DNA from: Edaphochlamys debaryana
Lineage: Eukaryota; Chlorophyta; Chlorophyceae; Chlamydomonadales
Direction: 5' to 3'
NCBI GenBank assembly: GCA_016858145.1
Contig: JAEHOE010000085.1
Span: 186,001-250,000 of the forward strand
Length of the DNA stretch: 64,000 nucleotides
The position numbers were made by a program, and so were the translations under genes. Shown piece by piece: positions 10,901 through 21,800 of the stretch. The notes beneath the pieces were generated by a model, which worked only from the letters and a program-made list of their open reading frames with translations, had not been told where the DNA came from and did no database searches. Numbering within the stretch: position 1 is the stretch's first letter; every line of letters starts with the position of its first letter.

Positions 10901-13900
10901 ACACGGACAACCTGCCTGCAGCCGCAAAACCGCACATGCAATGCCCACAACCTCGCCATTTAGTCCCACTCCTGCACTCCGCGAACCCCGCCACACCCCC
11001 TCCCGTGCATCCCGCCTCGCTCCCCGCTCCCCTCGCTTTCCCCCCCCCACACACACCGGATGCGCGCGGTCTTGTCCCCCGTGTGCTGCATGACCTTGGT
11101 GCCCCCGAACAGGATGTGGTGGCGGTGCGCCTTGGAGCTGAGCCGCTCGCGCGCCCCCGCCTCCGACAGCAGCTGGTCGGAGATGCAGGCCTTCCACTGG
11201 GGGGCGGAGGGCGGTCAGGAGGGAGGCGTCAGAGAGAGGGGGAAGGCTTTGGGGTCAGGATGAGTGGCGTCGGCGGGGTGTATGGTTGTGACGGGGATAG
11301 CAAGGGGTCGCCGGGAGAGAGCATGCACCCGGCCCTGGGCGCAAGCAGAGACCCGCCCTCCCTCCTTTTTGACACAGCCGACCACCACCACCCCTCCTGT
11401 CCCCAGCCCAAGGGGTCCCCCTCCCCACCTGCGGCGTGGACTCCCCGGTCAGCACCGCCTCCTCCGTGATGCACGACCCGGCCAGCAGCAGGCAGTCGGC
11501 GGGGACCACTTCGGAGGGGTCTGGGGGGGGGGAGGGGAGCGGGGGAAGGGGGGGAAGGGCCCACGGTGGACCTGTGTGTATCTACGCCCGCGAAGCCCCG
11601 TCAATCTTCCTATCCCCCACGCCCTTAACCCGGGAATGCAACCCTTGGGAGCCAGCCGCATCCATGCCAGCCCGGACCTTCAGCGCTGCCGCACCAGCCA
11701 CTCCCGCCCTCATCGACGCCCCAACCCTCCCCGCATGCCCTGGCCCGGAGAGGCAGTGCCCTGGCCCCCGTGAGGAGGCAGCCCCGGCCCTCAGCGCTCC
11801 CGCACCAGCTACTCCCGGGCCATCCCCCGCCCCCCGTCACCTCCTCACCCGAGGGCCTGCATATGGACACGATGTCCCCCGGCAGCAGCGACTCCCCGGG
11901 CATCGACTCCCACTTGCCGCACCTGCAGCGGACGGGGGGGGGATCAGAGCGCCCAGGGAACCAAAGGGTTTGAGGCCACGAAGCAGGACCAAGACAACTA
12001 GCCAAGCCTGTCCAGGTCATGGACCTTGAATCCTCCTGTGCCACCCTTCTCCCCACCCTGCGCCCCGCCCCCCTCCCCTCCCCCCCGGCCCGCCGCACCT
12101 GTAGACCTGGATGGGGTGCTTGGGCGCCTGCAGCGCCCGCAGCTCCTTGAGGTTGCGCAGGCGCTGGCCCACCACGGTGCTCTCAAAGGTGACCAGCATG
12201 AAGAGCGTGAAGAAGGAGTAGTAGAAGTACTCGTCAAGCATCCACAGCAGCACGCAAAACACCTGGGGGGGACAGGGGAGCGAGGGGGGCGCGGGTTGCA
12301 CACCCCTGAACTGTCGAACACGCTCCCGGCCCCTAAGCCGTGTCCCGCGTCGCCTCTGCCCATCCTAGCTCCCTCTCAGCTCCCCACCTGCCTCTCAGGC
12401 CCCCTCCGCTCTGCCCCCTTCGCAGACCCCCTTCCCCCCCACACACCCACACACCCTACGCATCCTAAACACACACCTGGAACACGAAGAATGGCGCCAC
12501 CAGGTGCTCCTTCATGAGCTCGGAGAAGGCGGGCAGGGGCACGTCCACGCGGTTGGGGCCGTAGCTGGGGGGCGGGAGGGAGGGGGGACGAGGACGGGGT
12601 GTTGGGGTGCGGCAGTGAAGCACGCAGAGGAGGCAGAGAGTGCGAAGAGCGCGGAGCCATGGCGCTCGGTCCCCTTTCCTTGCAAGACGGGACCCCCATC
12701 GGTCTGTTCCCGCCCGCCCGCCCGCCCGGGCGCCCCACCGGTCATATGTGGCGATCTGCTTGGCCTCCGACCCCAGGCCGCTGGCCTTGGAGTAGAACTC
12801 AAACGTCTCCTGCGAGACGGTGGGGGGGGGGGGGGCGGAGGGGAGAAGCGAGCCGTGAGGTCCGGCTCAACAAGCCGGGAGGCACCCCACCCGCTTGCTC
12901 CCCACAACCTCCACGTCCCGCGACATCCCCCCCACCAGCCGCCGGCCTTCCCTGAGCCCCGCTACCGCGCCCACCCCACCCCAGCAGCCGCCCCTCCCCT
13001 CTCCCCCCCACCTTGTCCGGGAAGCGCAGCTTCTCGAACGCGTGCCGCTCCTTGTCGTACACGAAGCGCTGGCGGCGGAAGTCGAAGCTCAGCTCCTCCA
13101 CCTCCAGCAGGCCCTCCTTCTGCGGGGTCGGGAGAGGCGGAGGGGAGCGGGGGAGGGGACCAGGGCATGAGTAGCTGCCCTGCTCCTTCCCTTCATACCC
13201 CGGGCAAGGATATGCCCCCTGAGCCTCCTTTGTCCGTGCCAGGCCCCCCTATCGAGCCACAGCGCCGTGCCAGAGCGCTTCCAGGTAGAGCCCTGCCGGG
13301 CACAGACGTATCCGCCAACTCCGCTACCAGGGCCGCACGGGCCCGTGCCCTGGCGCGTGGCAGCGGGCCCGCTGTCTGCATCCATCCACCATGTCGACCC
13401 ACGCGGCCCCGGGTGCCATCCCGCCCTCAACCTCACCCTCCTTGGGCGCTGCGCCCCCCACACTCCCCCTGGGCTTTGGGCTGCCCCAGGTCCCCACCCC
13501 CGCTGCCCCGGCCCCCATCGCCGGCCCACCCACCACGGGCCTGCGGTCCAGGGGGACCAGCTCCTTCTTCCCGTTGAAGCGCACGGGCACCACCAGCACC
13601 ACCTCGGCATCATCAAGGTCAGACACGTCCGCGGTGGACACCGCAGCTCGGAAGCTGATACTCCAGTGGGTGAAGAGGTGCACCAGGATGTTCAGCAGCG
13701 CGCAGACGCCCAGGCCATAGCAGTGATACGTGAAGAGCTCCCTGCGAGGCGCAAAGCAGCTTGCGGCGTGGCGCCAAGAAAGATCTGCCAGGAGGGTGCC
13801 CCAGACCGGACCCCGCATGTCCGACATCCTGTAGCACGAGAAACGGTGCTCACCATTGGAAGCGGCTGGCGTGGTACAGGGTCTTGGCCACGATCACAGC

Positions 13901-14026
13901 GAACAAGACCAAGAATGGCGCGACGTCCAGCCTTCGCACGCCTGTAATCCGCTTCCGAAGCGCAATCCGCTCGATGCCTTTGGCAAGCACCGCGGGCTTG
14001 CCAACCGCCGCCGAGCTGTCCGCCAT
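1955..14026 (-). CDS. ATP13A1: P5A-type ATPase (ER transmembrane-helix dislocase family)
   Basis: 34 exons joined by hand give 1329 residues, longer than the roughly 1200 usual for the family. P5A ATPases (yeast Spf1, human ATP13A1, Arabidopsis MIA/PDR2) sit in the ER membrane and remove misinserted transmembrane helices. Landmarks in order: the ATG at 14026 opens [10 protein letters not shown] and a first hydrophobic segment; [14 protein letters not shown] near residue 140; [14 protein letters not shown] spanning exons 5-6; TGES near 320; CFDKTGTLT with the phosphorylated Asp at about 502 (near 10017); [16 protein letters not shown] near 830; MCGDGTND near 966; then the C-terminal helices and the stop at 1955. 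[13 protein letters not shown] in exon 12 is the typical P5A M4 signature. A Lys/Asp/Glu-rich insert (about residues 620-640) lies in the nucleotide-binding region and another Lys-rich stretch follows GDGTND. Intron 26 (4280-5627) is far longer than the rest and holds structured RNAs. Confidence 0.96.
4441..4529 (-). ncRNA. Intronic box C/D-type kink-turn RNA, copy 1
   Basis: 89 nt in the sense orientation of ATPase intron 26. The ends form a kink-turn: stem GGGC/GCCC, three-base bulge GCU, GAUG (box C core) opposite CUGA (box D). The interior holds hairpin ACGAG/CTCGT, a conserved single strand CTTACCTATTTTC, and a second hairpin TAGC-CCC/GGG-GCTG. The first residue and last residue of the box C consensus (RUGAUGA) are C in place of R and C in place of A. 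Hairpin stems differ between copies but keep pairing, which is good evidence for a functional fold. I infer a snoRNA-like RNA released from the intron. No rRNA target was identified. Confidence 0.75.
4641..4726 (-). ncRNA. Intronic box C/D snoRNA candidate, distinct sequence
   Basis: 86 nt, sense strand, same intron. Terminal stem TGGC/GCCA, bulge GAU, GAUG opposite CUGA: again an exact box C/D kink-turn, here with box C GATGATG. The interior differs from the other four copies. It has a second CTGA (possible D' box) in the loop of a TTATCGG/CCGATAA hairpin. The stretches upstream of D' and D (about ATCACTCG and TACTCCATTTAT) are the places to look for guide pairing. The target is unknown. Confidence 0.65.
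4927..5015 (-). ncRNA. Intronic box C/D-type kink-turn RNA, copy 2
   Basis: 89 nt. Same architecture as copy 1: GGGC-GCU-GAUG ... CUGA-GCCC, with a possible fifth U-A pair closing the end stem. First hairpin ACGAG/CTCGT, then the identical CTTACCTATTTTC strand. The second hairpin is GTAGC/GCTGC enclosing CC/GG, a different sequence from copy 1 with pairing retained. The A-rich segment before box D differs from the other copies. Confidence 0.75.
5265..5352 (-). ncRNA. Intronic box C/D-type kink-turn RNA, copy 3
   Basis: 88 nt. GGGC-GCU-GAUG ... CUGA-GCCC ends. First hairpin CGAGA/TCTCG (copies 1-2 have ACGAG/CTCGT), the conserved CTTACCTATTTTC strand, second hairpin CCG-AGA-CC closed by GTCA and GG-TCT-CGG with small bulges. 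It is nearly identical to copy 4, differing mainly in the A-rich segment just before box D. Confidence 0.75.
5383..5408. repeat. Perfect 9-bp inverted repeat between RNA copies 3 and 4
   Basis: GCCGTGGCT (5383-5391) and AGCCACGGC (5400-5408) form a perfect stem with an 8-base loop inside ATPase intron 26, between two kink-turn RNAs. It could be a processing hairpin or spacer structure. No function can be assigned from sequence. Confidence 0.6.
5467..5554 (-). ncRNA. Intronic box C/D-type kink-turn RNA, copy 4
   Basis: 88 nt. Same elements as copy 3, which lies about 115 bases away, so 3 and 4 look like a recent tandem duplication. The copy ends about 70 bases inside the 5' end of intron 26 (donor at 5627). 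Confidence 0.75.
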
Positions 14027-14758
14027 TTTGCACGCTCGCTGCAGCGGAGCGCTTCACGCCCAAAACAGGTCCCTTGCTTGCCTAAGATGCGGCTAGGAAG
14101 ACCAATCGCGACTCAGAAGGTGCCCTTGAGGCTACTCCAGGCTTTGATGCATCGTGCCCCCGAGTTGTTGGTCAAAGTCGGCGCCGAGCCCTGCTGAGGG
14201 CGCCGTATGATGTGGGGCGCTGTGTTGAGACTATGTACCTTGCGGGCTGGTGTGGGGGTGGATGGGCACATGGGCTGGGGGAGGGGGCTGGGATGGGCGT
14301 GGATGGGCGCTGTGAGGCCCCTGCCTGTGGGGGAGAGGACTGAAGAGGACTGAAGGGCTTTGCGGGTTGCAACTCCCGGAGAGTGCGGGGCTGCAACGTC
14401 AACACAGGCTTACAACGGCCTGTTCCGGACCGGTAGGCGTATCACAGAGTACCGGAGGCTCTGAGCCCCAGGACCGCGCCCTGCCGCCGGCCTCGGAACC
14501 CCAATCGCAAGTCCGTACGCCGCGTGTAGCTAGATCGCTGAGCACCCTGCCTACGTCTACACAGTACTATGCACACACACACCCTCGACGCTCTCCCCTG
14601 CTCAAATTTACACCACGTGCGATCCCCTGAACGTGCACGCGCCACACCCCCGGGCCAACCACCAGTGGCCACCTTCCCCGCATGCCTCCCTTCGTACACA
14701 CCCTACGACTTTGCCGCCTCCCTCCCCAGCCTCCTCTCGAATTGCAGGGCCCGCCTGA
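14027..14758. other. Intergenic: ATPase 5' flank and 3' UTR of the next gene
   Basis: About 730 bases between two minus-strand genes. It must hold the ATPase promoter and 5' UTR on the left and the neighbour's 3' UTR on the right. Two minus-strand TGTAA motifs (14612-14608 and 14414-14410) are candidate polyadenylation signals. No exon or TATA box stands out. Confidence 0.5.
14608..14612 (-). terminator. TGTAA polyadenylation signal candidate
   Basis: Minus-strand TGTAA 147 bases after the stop of the 14759-16089 gene. A second TGTAA lies 200 bases further on. The proximal one is in the usual distance range for green-algal 3' UTRs. Confidence 0.4.
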
Positions 14759-16089
14759 TCAGCCCGCGCGCCTGCCCAGCAGCGCCCCCGCCACCGCCCC
14801 CACGCCCCCCAATATTTGACCCGCCCCCTGCAGGAGGCCTCCCTTGAGCCCGTAGCCGCCGCCGCCATGGATACCGCCGCCGCCCAGGGCCCCCACCGCG
14901 TTCTTGTCAAAATTGACGTTGGGGTTCTGGTGTGGTTGGGATTGGAGTGTGGGAGGAGGGAGGGGTCAGCTGCAACGGCCTTCTGCCTCCCTGACTCCAG
15001 GGTCTGAGCACCGGTGCGGTTGCCATCCCCAGGGCACCCTGCCAGCCCCCCTTGCTCCATTCCCCAATCCTCGTTGCAGGTGGTGGCCCCCGCATACCTT
15101 GATGGTGATGGGGTTGGAGATGGAGATCGGGTTGGAGGAGATGACGTTGATGCCGCCCGTCCCGACCACCGTGGGCGCGAAGGGCTGCGGCGCGGGCTGC
15201 ACGGGGCGCGGCAGCACCGCCTCCCCCAGCACGGCCGTGGGGCCCGAGCCGGCGCCGGCGTTGTAGGCGGGGCCGGAGCCGGTCTGGGGGAGAGGGGGGT
15301 GGGGATGGGGCAGGCGTGATGAGGGTGGGCGGAGAGAAGGGAAGGAGGGATCCAGTAGAGCGCGGTGGCAGGCCCTGCATCCAGTAGAGCGCGTTGCCCT
15401 GCCCTGCCCTGCCCCGGATGGCGCTCACCCCCGCGGGCATGTCAAAGCGGGGACCGTTGACGTCCTGACCCGCGGTGGTGGTGTCCGGCAGGCAGGGGGG
15501 CGAGGCGCAGTAGTGCGTGTAGCTGGGGCCGGGAGAGGAGATACGGTGGGTGGGGGAGAGGAATGAAGGCGAGGGACGGGCAGGGCCACAGCTGCATGCC
15601 CTCCCCTTACAGCTCCCCTCTCCTCCACCACCCCGACCCCCCTGGCTCACGTCTTGAGCCCTCGCGAGGATCCCTCCAGACTCCGGGCTGCGGTGCAGGA
15701 GTGCACAAGATGAGGGAGTGAGGACGGTGGAGAGGGAGCCGCACGGCTGGTGGGTCACTCTCAGCCCGCTCCCCTGCCTGACATCCAGAAGCCCCCAACC
15801 CTTTCAATCTGGCCCTTCCCCCTCCCAGGTTCCCTCCCCCCTCCTCACCCCTGGCCTCCGTCGCCAGCAGCACCAGCCCCAGCGCCACCGCCCCCGTCAG
15901 GGCCCAGCGGAGCCGGGCGGCGCGCGCGGCGTGCGCCACCCGGCCCCCTGGGCCCCGGTGGTGGTGGTGGTGGTGGTGGTGGTGGGGCTGTGCGTGCGGG
16001 GCAGGGGTGCCGGTGCTGCTGCGCGCCGCGGGCCGTGCGGTGGAGGGGGCCCCAGGGGCCCGGGTCCTGACCCGCAGGGCCGGGGCCAT
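14759..16089 (-). CDS. Unknown membrane-anchored protein with His tract and NPIT motif
   Basis: Five exons (15849-16089, 15651-15687, 15429-15522, 15098-15283, 14759-14926), all joined in phase, give 241 residues. The N-terminus is Arg/Ala/Pro-rich with a run of nine His (about residues 36-44). A single hydrophobic helix, ALTGAVALGLVLLA, follows near residues 65-78, which fits a type II or signal-anchor protein. The remainder has Cys-containing HYCASPPCLPD, a Pro/Ala-rich stretch, then INVISSNPISISNPITIK and NPNVNFDKN, ending in a Gly-rich tail ([17 protein letters not shown]). I do not recognise the family. The NPIT motif recurs in the divergent neighbour at 16764-18044, suggesting distant relationship or convergence. 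Confidence 0.75.
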
Positions 16090-16763
16090 GGCTAGCTGGG
16101 TGCTGCGAAGAGGGGGCTGGTTGGGGCCGCTGTGCGCTAGAAGTTAGTAAGGGTGTGCGATGGGCGCTATTTCGTGTGGTGGGGATCGAGTCCGAACGTG
16201 CTGAAAGCAGGGGCGTGCCCGACCAAAGTGGCTGGACCTCGGAGCGCAGGGCAAGTTGCTGCGTGCTTTAAGTTTAGGAGCCCGGAATCATGAATGAAGC
16301 GTGAGGGTCTCGTGTCAGCCCATGAGGGGCCGCGCGGGGGCGCCATCAGCGCTTCCCAACCGCCCACACGGCGCTCGTCCAGACGGTTGTTTCTGGCCGG
16401 CGGCGGTTTGGCCGCGCCAGAGGAGCAGGCGGGCCCAACCTGTACGTGCGTGCCTCTCCGCGAGCACCTGGATGTGCCCGGCGTGTGCTGTCCGAGCCGC
16501 GGCGGCCGAGCTTGAGGAGCGATGCGCGCGGGCGCTGAGGGGTGATGGCGGCATTGAGCCGGGCTCCGCGAGGCGCCCAGCAGCGTTTGCCTACCTGCTA
16601 CCCAAACTCTCAGCAGCCTAGCGCTTTGCTCCGCGACCCACGGCCGACCTAGCTCCGACCACTGTGACTCGAAGACCGCTCGCTGCCCACATGCGCGGTC
16701 GCGCAGACCCGGGCGTCACAGCCCTCAGCTGCCGAGCACCTAGCCGCAGCCTAGCGTCCGCGC
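16090..16763. promoter_or_regulatory. Divergent intergenic region (candidate bidirectional promoter)
   Basis: 674 bases separate the start codons of the 14759-16089 (-) and 16764-18044 (+) genes, so both promoters must lie here. I see no clear TATA box or recurring element. Placement is the only evidence. Confidence 0.4.
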
Positions 16764-18044
16764 ATGGCCGCTAGCGACCCAGGCAGCCACCGCCTCATCA
16801 GCGCCTCGGCGCGCTTGGTCGGGCTCGGCGCACAGCTGTCGGACCCGCAGCGGCGGTTGCCTCGGCGCCCCACGAGCCCTCCCCGCAGCTGCATCCTGCC
16901 CCAGCACCTGCTCCTGCCGCTTCTGCTCCCGCTCCTGCTCCTGCTTCTCCCCTCGGCCGTCGATGCGACCGGTACACCCACACTGCCCCTCTGCGCCCAG
17001 GGTCCAGCGGGGGCCGTCCGGCTGCGGGGCTGGCCGCTGGGCGTCCGCTGCCCAGGCGGCGGTGGGGTTGCTCCGCTGGGTCAGGGTGCTGCGGCCTCGC
17101 ACGCTGCCTCCGCCGCCGCTGCCTCCCCACTGCGGACCGGCACCACCACTGAGCGGCCCAGCACACGCCGCCTCGCCCAGGCCCCGGATGGGCCCCTGGC
17201 GGCAGCAGGCGGGGCCCCGGGTGCAGCCCCCTTGCCCTCAGCAGCTGGGGCCTCTGCTCTTGCCGGCGCGCCACAGGGTTGGCAGCAGCAGCAGCCGGAG
17301 GGACAAGGGGCGGTGACGGTGCCCGACCCTGTGGCCCTAGCCACGCGTGCCGCTGCCGAGGCCGCCGCCACAGCCCTCCTGTCCCGCCTGTTCTGGGCCT
17401 GGATGCAGGCAGCCACCGCCCGGGGCAGAGGCGGGGGGGCCTCGGTACTGAGCAGCGGCGGTGGCGGGACGAGGGCGGTGGCGGCACCGCCGCCGCCGCC
17501 TGCCGGTGCAGCAGCGCCGCCATCGACCGGGGGCTGGGCCACTGGCAGTGGTGGAGGATGGTCAGCTCCGGCTGGGGCCACACCGGCGGGCAGGGCCCCC
17601 GGCACTCAGCCGAGTCCCGTCATCGGGGCCGCCGGGCCCTCCATGGCACAGGGCTGGCCATCCGCGGACCCGTATCCCCAGCAGGGCCCAGCGGGAGGTG
17701 GCCAGCCCGCAGGTGCGCCCGTGCAGGGGCCGGGGACCACGTGGGCGCCAGGCCCCGCCGCTGCACCGCAGCCGGCCGCGGGGATGGGCGTGGGTGTGGG
17801 CGTGGGCCCGCCTCAGGGGCAGTACACGGTGATCCCCGCCGCCGCCACCGGCGGCCCCACCATCTACGTGTCCACCAGCACCCCCGTCACCGTGGTGAAC
17901 CCCATCACGGTGCAGACGGGAGGGGGCGGGGGCGGGGGCGATGGGTATGGGGGCGGAGGCGGCCCCAGTGCGGCGGAGCTGCTGGCTGCGGCGGCGCTGC
18001 TGCGGCGGCCCAAGGTGGTGATCGTGCCGGTGGTGCTGGGGTAG
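16764..18044 (+). CDS. Unknown Pro/Gly/Ala-rich secreted or anchored protein with NPIT motif
   Basis: An uninterrupted 426-residue frame, unusual here because every other gene is heavily split. Residues about 45-66 are a strong hydrophobic run (LLLPLLLPLLLLLLPSAVDA), a signal peptide or signal anchor placed behind an Arg/Ser-rich lead. The middle is low-complexity Ala/Pro/Gly/Gln. Near the C-terminus it reads GPTIYVSTSTPVTVVNPIT, followed by a Gly-rich loop and a closing VVIVPVVLG. The NPIT core and its beta-like surroundings resemble the C-terminal half of the divergently transcribed neighbour. No enzyme motif is visible. A cell-wall or extracellular-matrix role is a guess from composition alone. 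Confidence 0.65.
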   Translation: MAASDPGSHRLISASARLVGLGAQLSDPQRRLPRRPTSPPRSCILPQHLLLPLLLPLLLLLLPSAVDATGTPTLPLCAQGPAGAVRLRGWPLGVRCPGGGGVAPLGQGAAASHAASAAAASPLRTGTTTERPSTRRLAQAPDGPLAAAGGAPGAAPLPSAAGASALAGAPQGWQQQQPEGQGAVTVPDPVALATRAAAEAAATALLSRLFWAWMQAATARGRGGGASVLSSGGGGTRAVAAPPPPPAGAAAPPSTGGWATGSGGGWSAPAGATPAGRAPGTQPSPVIGAAGPSMAQGWPSADPYPQQGPAGGGQPAGAPVQGPGTTWAPGPAAAPQPAAGMGVGVGVGPPQGQYTVIPAAATGGPTIYVSTSTPVTVVNPITVQTGGGGGGGDGYGGGGGPSAAELLAAAALLRRPKVVIVPVVLG

Positions 18045-18859
18045 AGGGTGTTGGTTTGCAGGGGCTTGGAGGAAGAACAATTTGTGGCATTGGGGGCGTG
18101 AACCTCGTGATGAGAGGACTCGAGGGCGGGGTGACCAGGCTCGGGCGTTGCGAACTTGCAAGGGGGGGCTGGGCGGGGTCAGCGGGGCTGACGGAAAGCG
18201 CCAGTTACGGAGGGAGGGAGGGAGAGGAAGGCAGAATTACTGTGAAGTTTGGCCATGCGGTGAGTGGTGCCTGGAATGGCACCCGGGTTGGTACCACAGG
18301 ACGACAGTGCCAGGTGTGACCTTGTGGGCCGGTCTCGCCAGTGTCGCCACTCCATTGATGGGCAGCTGTGACTGCTGTGACCACGGCACTGGGTGTAGTG
18401 AACTGAGAGGTCAGTGATTGTATGGGCACTGTTGTAAGTGAACAGCACGGTTTCTTGATAACGCCGCGAACTTGGGCTTGGGGAGCGCGGGGGACAGCCG
18501 GGGACAGCGCGGGCGATTCGCGTGCCCATACACAGCTGCTCATCCCATCGCAATCGACACAGCTTTCACGCACACACTGCTCCACTGCTGGCATTGGGCG
18601 GCAAGCGAAGCAGGAGGGGCCAGCTCGCGCGTGGGCATTCCAACTTTTGTCGACTTGACCCTAGTAGCCCTCAACAAAGGCAGCCATACACAACGGAACC
18701 TTTTACCAGCTCATCATTGATTCTCGCTGGTCGCTGGCACTGGTCGCTGGCACTGTTGGGCGCAGTTCTGCGCTTGCATGCGCTCCGCAAGCGGGCGCCC
18801 CTGACCTCCTCGACCAGCGACGCTCTCCCTGACGGACTTGTAGCCTTATTTCAGCACGT
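18045..18859. other. Intergenic: 3' UTR and promoter of the esterase gene
   Basis: About 800 bases between two plus-strand genes. TGTAA at 18433-18437 probably ends the upstream transcript. A TTTCAG just before the esterase start could be a 5' UTR splice acceptor. Short tandem duplication of CGCTGGTCGCTGGCACTGG occurs near 18725-18755. No exon recognised. Confidence 0.45.
18433..18437 (+). terminator. TGTAA polyadenylation signal candidate
   Basis: TGTAA about 390 bases after the stop of the 16764-18044 gene on the same strand. Confidence 0.45.
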
Positions 18860-21800
18860 ATGGGCAATCGCTCAAGCACATACCTGCACGACGTGCACGA
18901 GCCCCAACCGCGGATGGACCCCCAAGACGCGGCGCCAGCCTCGGCGGAGGGCGCGCCCCCACCACCCGCGGGCCCCTCCCGGCCGCCCTCTCTGACCCTG
19001 GCCACCACCGCGGCGACACCGCCTATACGCACCCTGCGCATGCCCCTCTGCAGCGCCATCGACACCGTGGACCTGGCGGTGAGCGACACGGCTGCGGCCT
19101 TACATGGAGGGGTCTCAGGATGCTGGCCCCACGTGCCACCACGTGGACGTGCCCAACCTCAGCCCCAGCACGGGATCTGGTTGGTGGACACCCTGCCTAG
19201 ACTGCTACCCATGGAAATGTGTGCCCCTATATCGCCTGCCTTGACGCGCTGCCGCCCCGCCCCGTGCTGCCCCGCGCTCGCCCCCAGGCCACGCACCCCC
19301 ACTCCCCGCTGCCCTCCCCCGCCGCCCCGGGGCTGGTGGATGTGTGGATCGTGGCGGGGCAGAGCAACTCAGTGGGTGAGACCCCCTGGGCCTTGGTTGT
19401 GGGGGTGTCAGGGGCGTTATCTAGCCTGGGGGTGGGGTATGCGGGAGCTGTGGCTGGGGCGGCGGCATGACGAGGCAGGAGGTGCGCTATGTGGTCCTCC
19501 CAGACCAAGCAGCGGGCAGAGTGCGCTGTCAGGTGGAGGCGGCGGAGCTGATTGATGCTCAGTGCTGCCCAACCCCGGCTCAGCTGTGTTCCTTTCACCC
19601 GCCCCCCCCAGGTGACAACTCTGCGGACGGCACGGACATCCCCCCCGCGGCCCAGCCCCTGCCCGGCCTGGTGCTGTCGTACGACGCCAGCGGCACGTGG
19701 CGGGATGCCGTACCCAACATACACCTGGGGGTGCACGGCTACAGTGCCATGGTGTGAGGGGGGGGCGTACCCGGGGCCGGGGCGGGGTCGGGGGCAGGGA
19801 GGTTCCTCCCCCTGCGAAGCCCATCCGTCCGCACACCCCGTGCAAACCATTCTCGTGCTCCCCATCACCCGATCGCTGGTACCCATTCCACACCACACCA
19901 CCCCTCGTGCGCCCCTATGCAATCTCCTCCTCGGCCCCGCAGCCCAGCAACGGCCCCGGCATCCCCTTTGCCCGCACGCTCGTGTCCCTGGGCCTGTCGG
20001 GGCGCGTGGGCCTGGTCCCCTGCGCCAAGGGCGCCACCAACCTCTTCAGCGACTGGCGGCCCAGCGGCGGCGGCGGCGGAGGCGGAGGCGGGGGCAGGGC
20101 CACGGGCGGTGGCGGAGGCGGGGGCAGCACCGGGGGCGCAGGCGGGTCGGGGCCCAGCGGCGTGGCTGGCTCCGGCGCGGCGGCGGGCGGTGCCTGCGAG
20201 GGGTACTGCTATGCGGCCATGATCGCACGGACGAAGGCGGCACTTGCGGCGCCGCTGCCCGGAGGGGGGGCGTGCCGGCTGCGAGGCATGATCTGGGTGC
20301 AGGTGGGCAGGGGAGGGGGGGCGGGGATGAGGAGGGGGAAGTCGAGGGGGGAAGTGGATGAGGAGGTGGGGCGAGGATGGTAAGGCGCACTCCGACTAAT
20401 CCCTGAACATGCCCGTGCCCCCCCCCCCCTCTCCCCCCCCCAACAGGGCGAGTCTGACGCCGAGGAGCGGTGGGGCCCCGGCCCCTCGGAGGCCTACGGG
20501 GCGCACCTTGGGGCCTTCGTGGCGGCGGTGCGGAGGGACCTGGCGGGGCACCACACGCAGGTGTGGGGGGGGGGCGGTGTGTCAGGGGCTGCTTGCCGTG
20601 CAAGCCAGGGAAACCGGGGAGGGTGGAGTTGAGGGTTGAGGTTAGCGGGAAGCATAGTGCAGCTCGGATGCCTTGGCCCCTGGGACACCAGGGCGCCCCG
20701 GGGCAGCCGTGAGGAGTGTTGGGGGGGGGAGGGCACCAGGGTCTGGCCGGTGCCACCCCGTCCACAGCCACTACATGGGGAACCAGGGGCAGGGGCCGCG
20801 TGGGAGACGCACCTCCCCACCGGAGCAGCGCACCTCGTGCCCAGGCCCTGCCTTCCCCCCTCCTCACCCACCTCCCCTTCATCCTCCCTCCCCCCTCCCC
20901 CCGCCCTCCCTCGCCCCCCCCCCCAGCTGCCCATCCTCATGGCTGTCATGGCGGTGCGCAAGCGGGAGTGCTTCCCCTTCCTGCCCGCCGTCAGGGCCGC
21001 GCAGCTGGCCTGCAGGTGGGGGCCGGGGGGCGGGGACCTGGGGGCCTCGGAGTGGGCTGCTGCCTGCACCCTCGAGTCTCCTCGCCCGTCCTGGCCATCC
21101 GCCTTTCCAGACCCAGCGCATCCTCTTCCCACTCGCCACCTCCGCTCCCCCCCCTTCCCCCCAGCGCCCCCGGCCTGGTCCGTGTGGACATGGCGGGGTT
21201 TGAGTTCTTCGAGGAGTACGGCCCCTACCACGTGCACCTCACCAAGGACGGGGCGGCGGCCATGGGGTGAGGGGGTGGAGGGGGGGCGTGGGGGTGGCTG
21301 TGGGGCAGCGCACATCGCACGGAGGCACACAGGCTTGTGGAGGCACGTACCTGCCGCCTCCCCCTCCGTTAAGCATCATTTCCGACTAGTTGCGGGTTGG
21401 TTGGGCCTGATGACGGCTCGTGGAGGCCAAGTAACGTCTTTGACGCACTTATCCTCCCAGCTTCCCGCCCCGTTCTCTCTCAAGTCTTCCTTCCTTCCTC
21501 CCTTCCTCCCCCCCCCCCCCCCCAGGTGCGCCATGGGCCACGCCTACTACGCCTCCGTGGTGCGGGCGGGGCTGCCCCGCGGCCCCCCCACCGCCAACAC
21601 CTTCGGGGTCGTGCCCGCGCCCGCGCCCTCCGCCGCCGGGGGCAGGAGCGCGCGGCCCAGCCTCGCGGGCACCGCCAGCCACCCCTCCACCACCGCAGCG
21701 GCACCGGCACACGCGGCTGCAGGGGCAGGGGCCTGTGCAGGGGCAGGGGGGGTGTTGGTGGGCCTGGCGGCTGTGCCCTCGCCCGCGGGGACGCCCCGCA

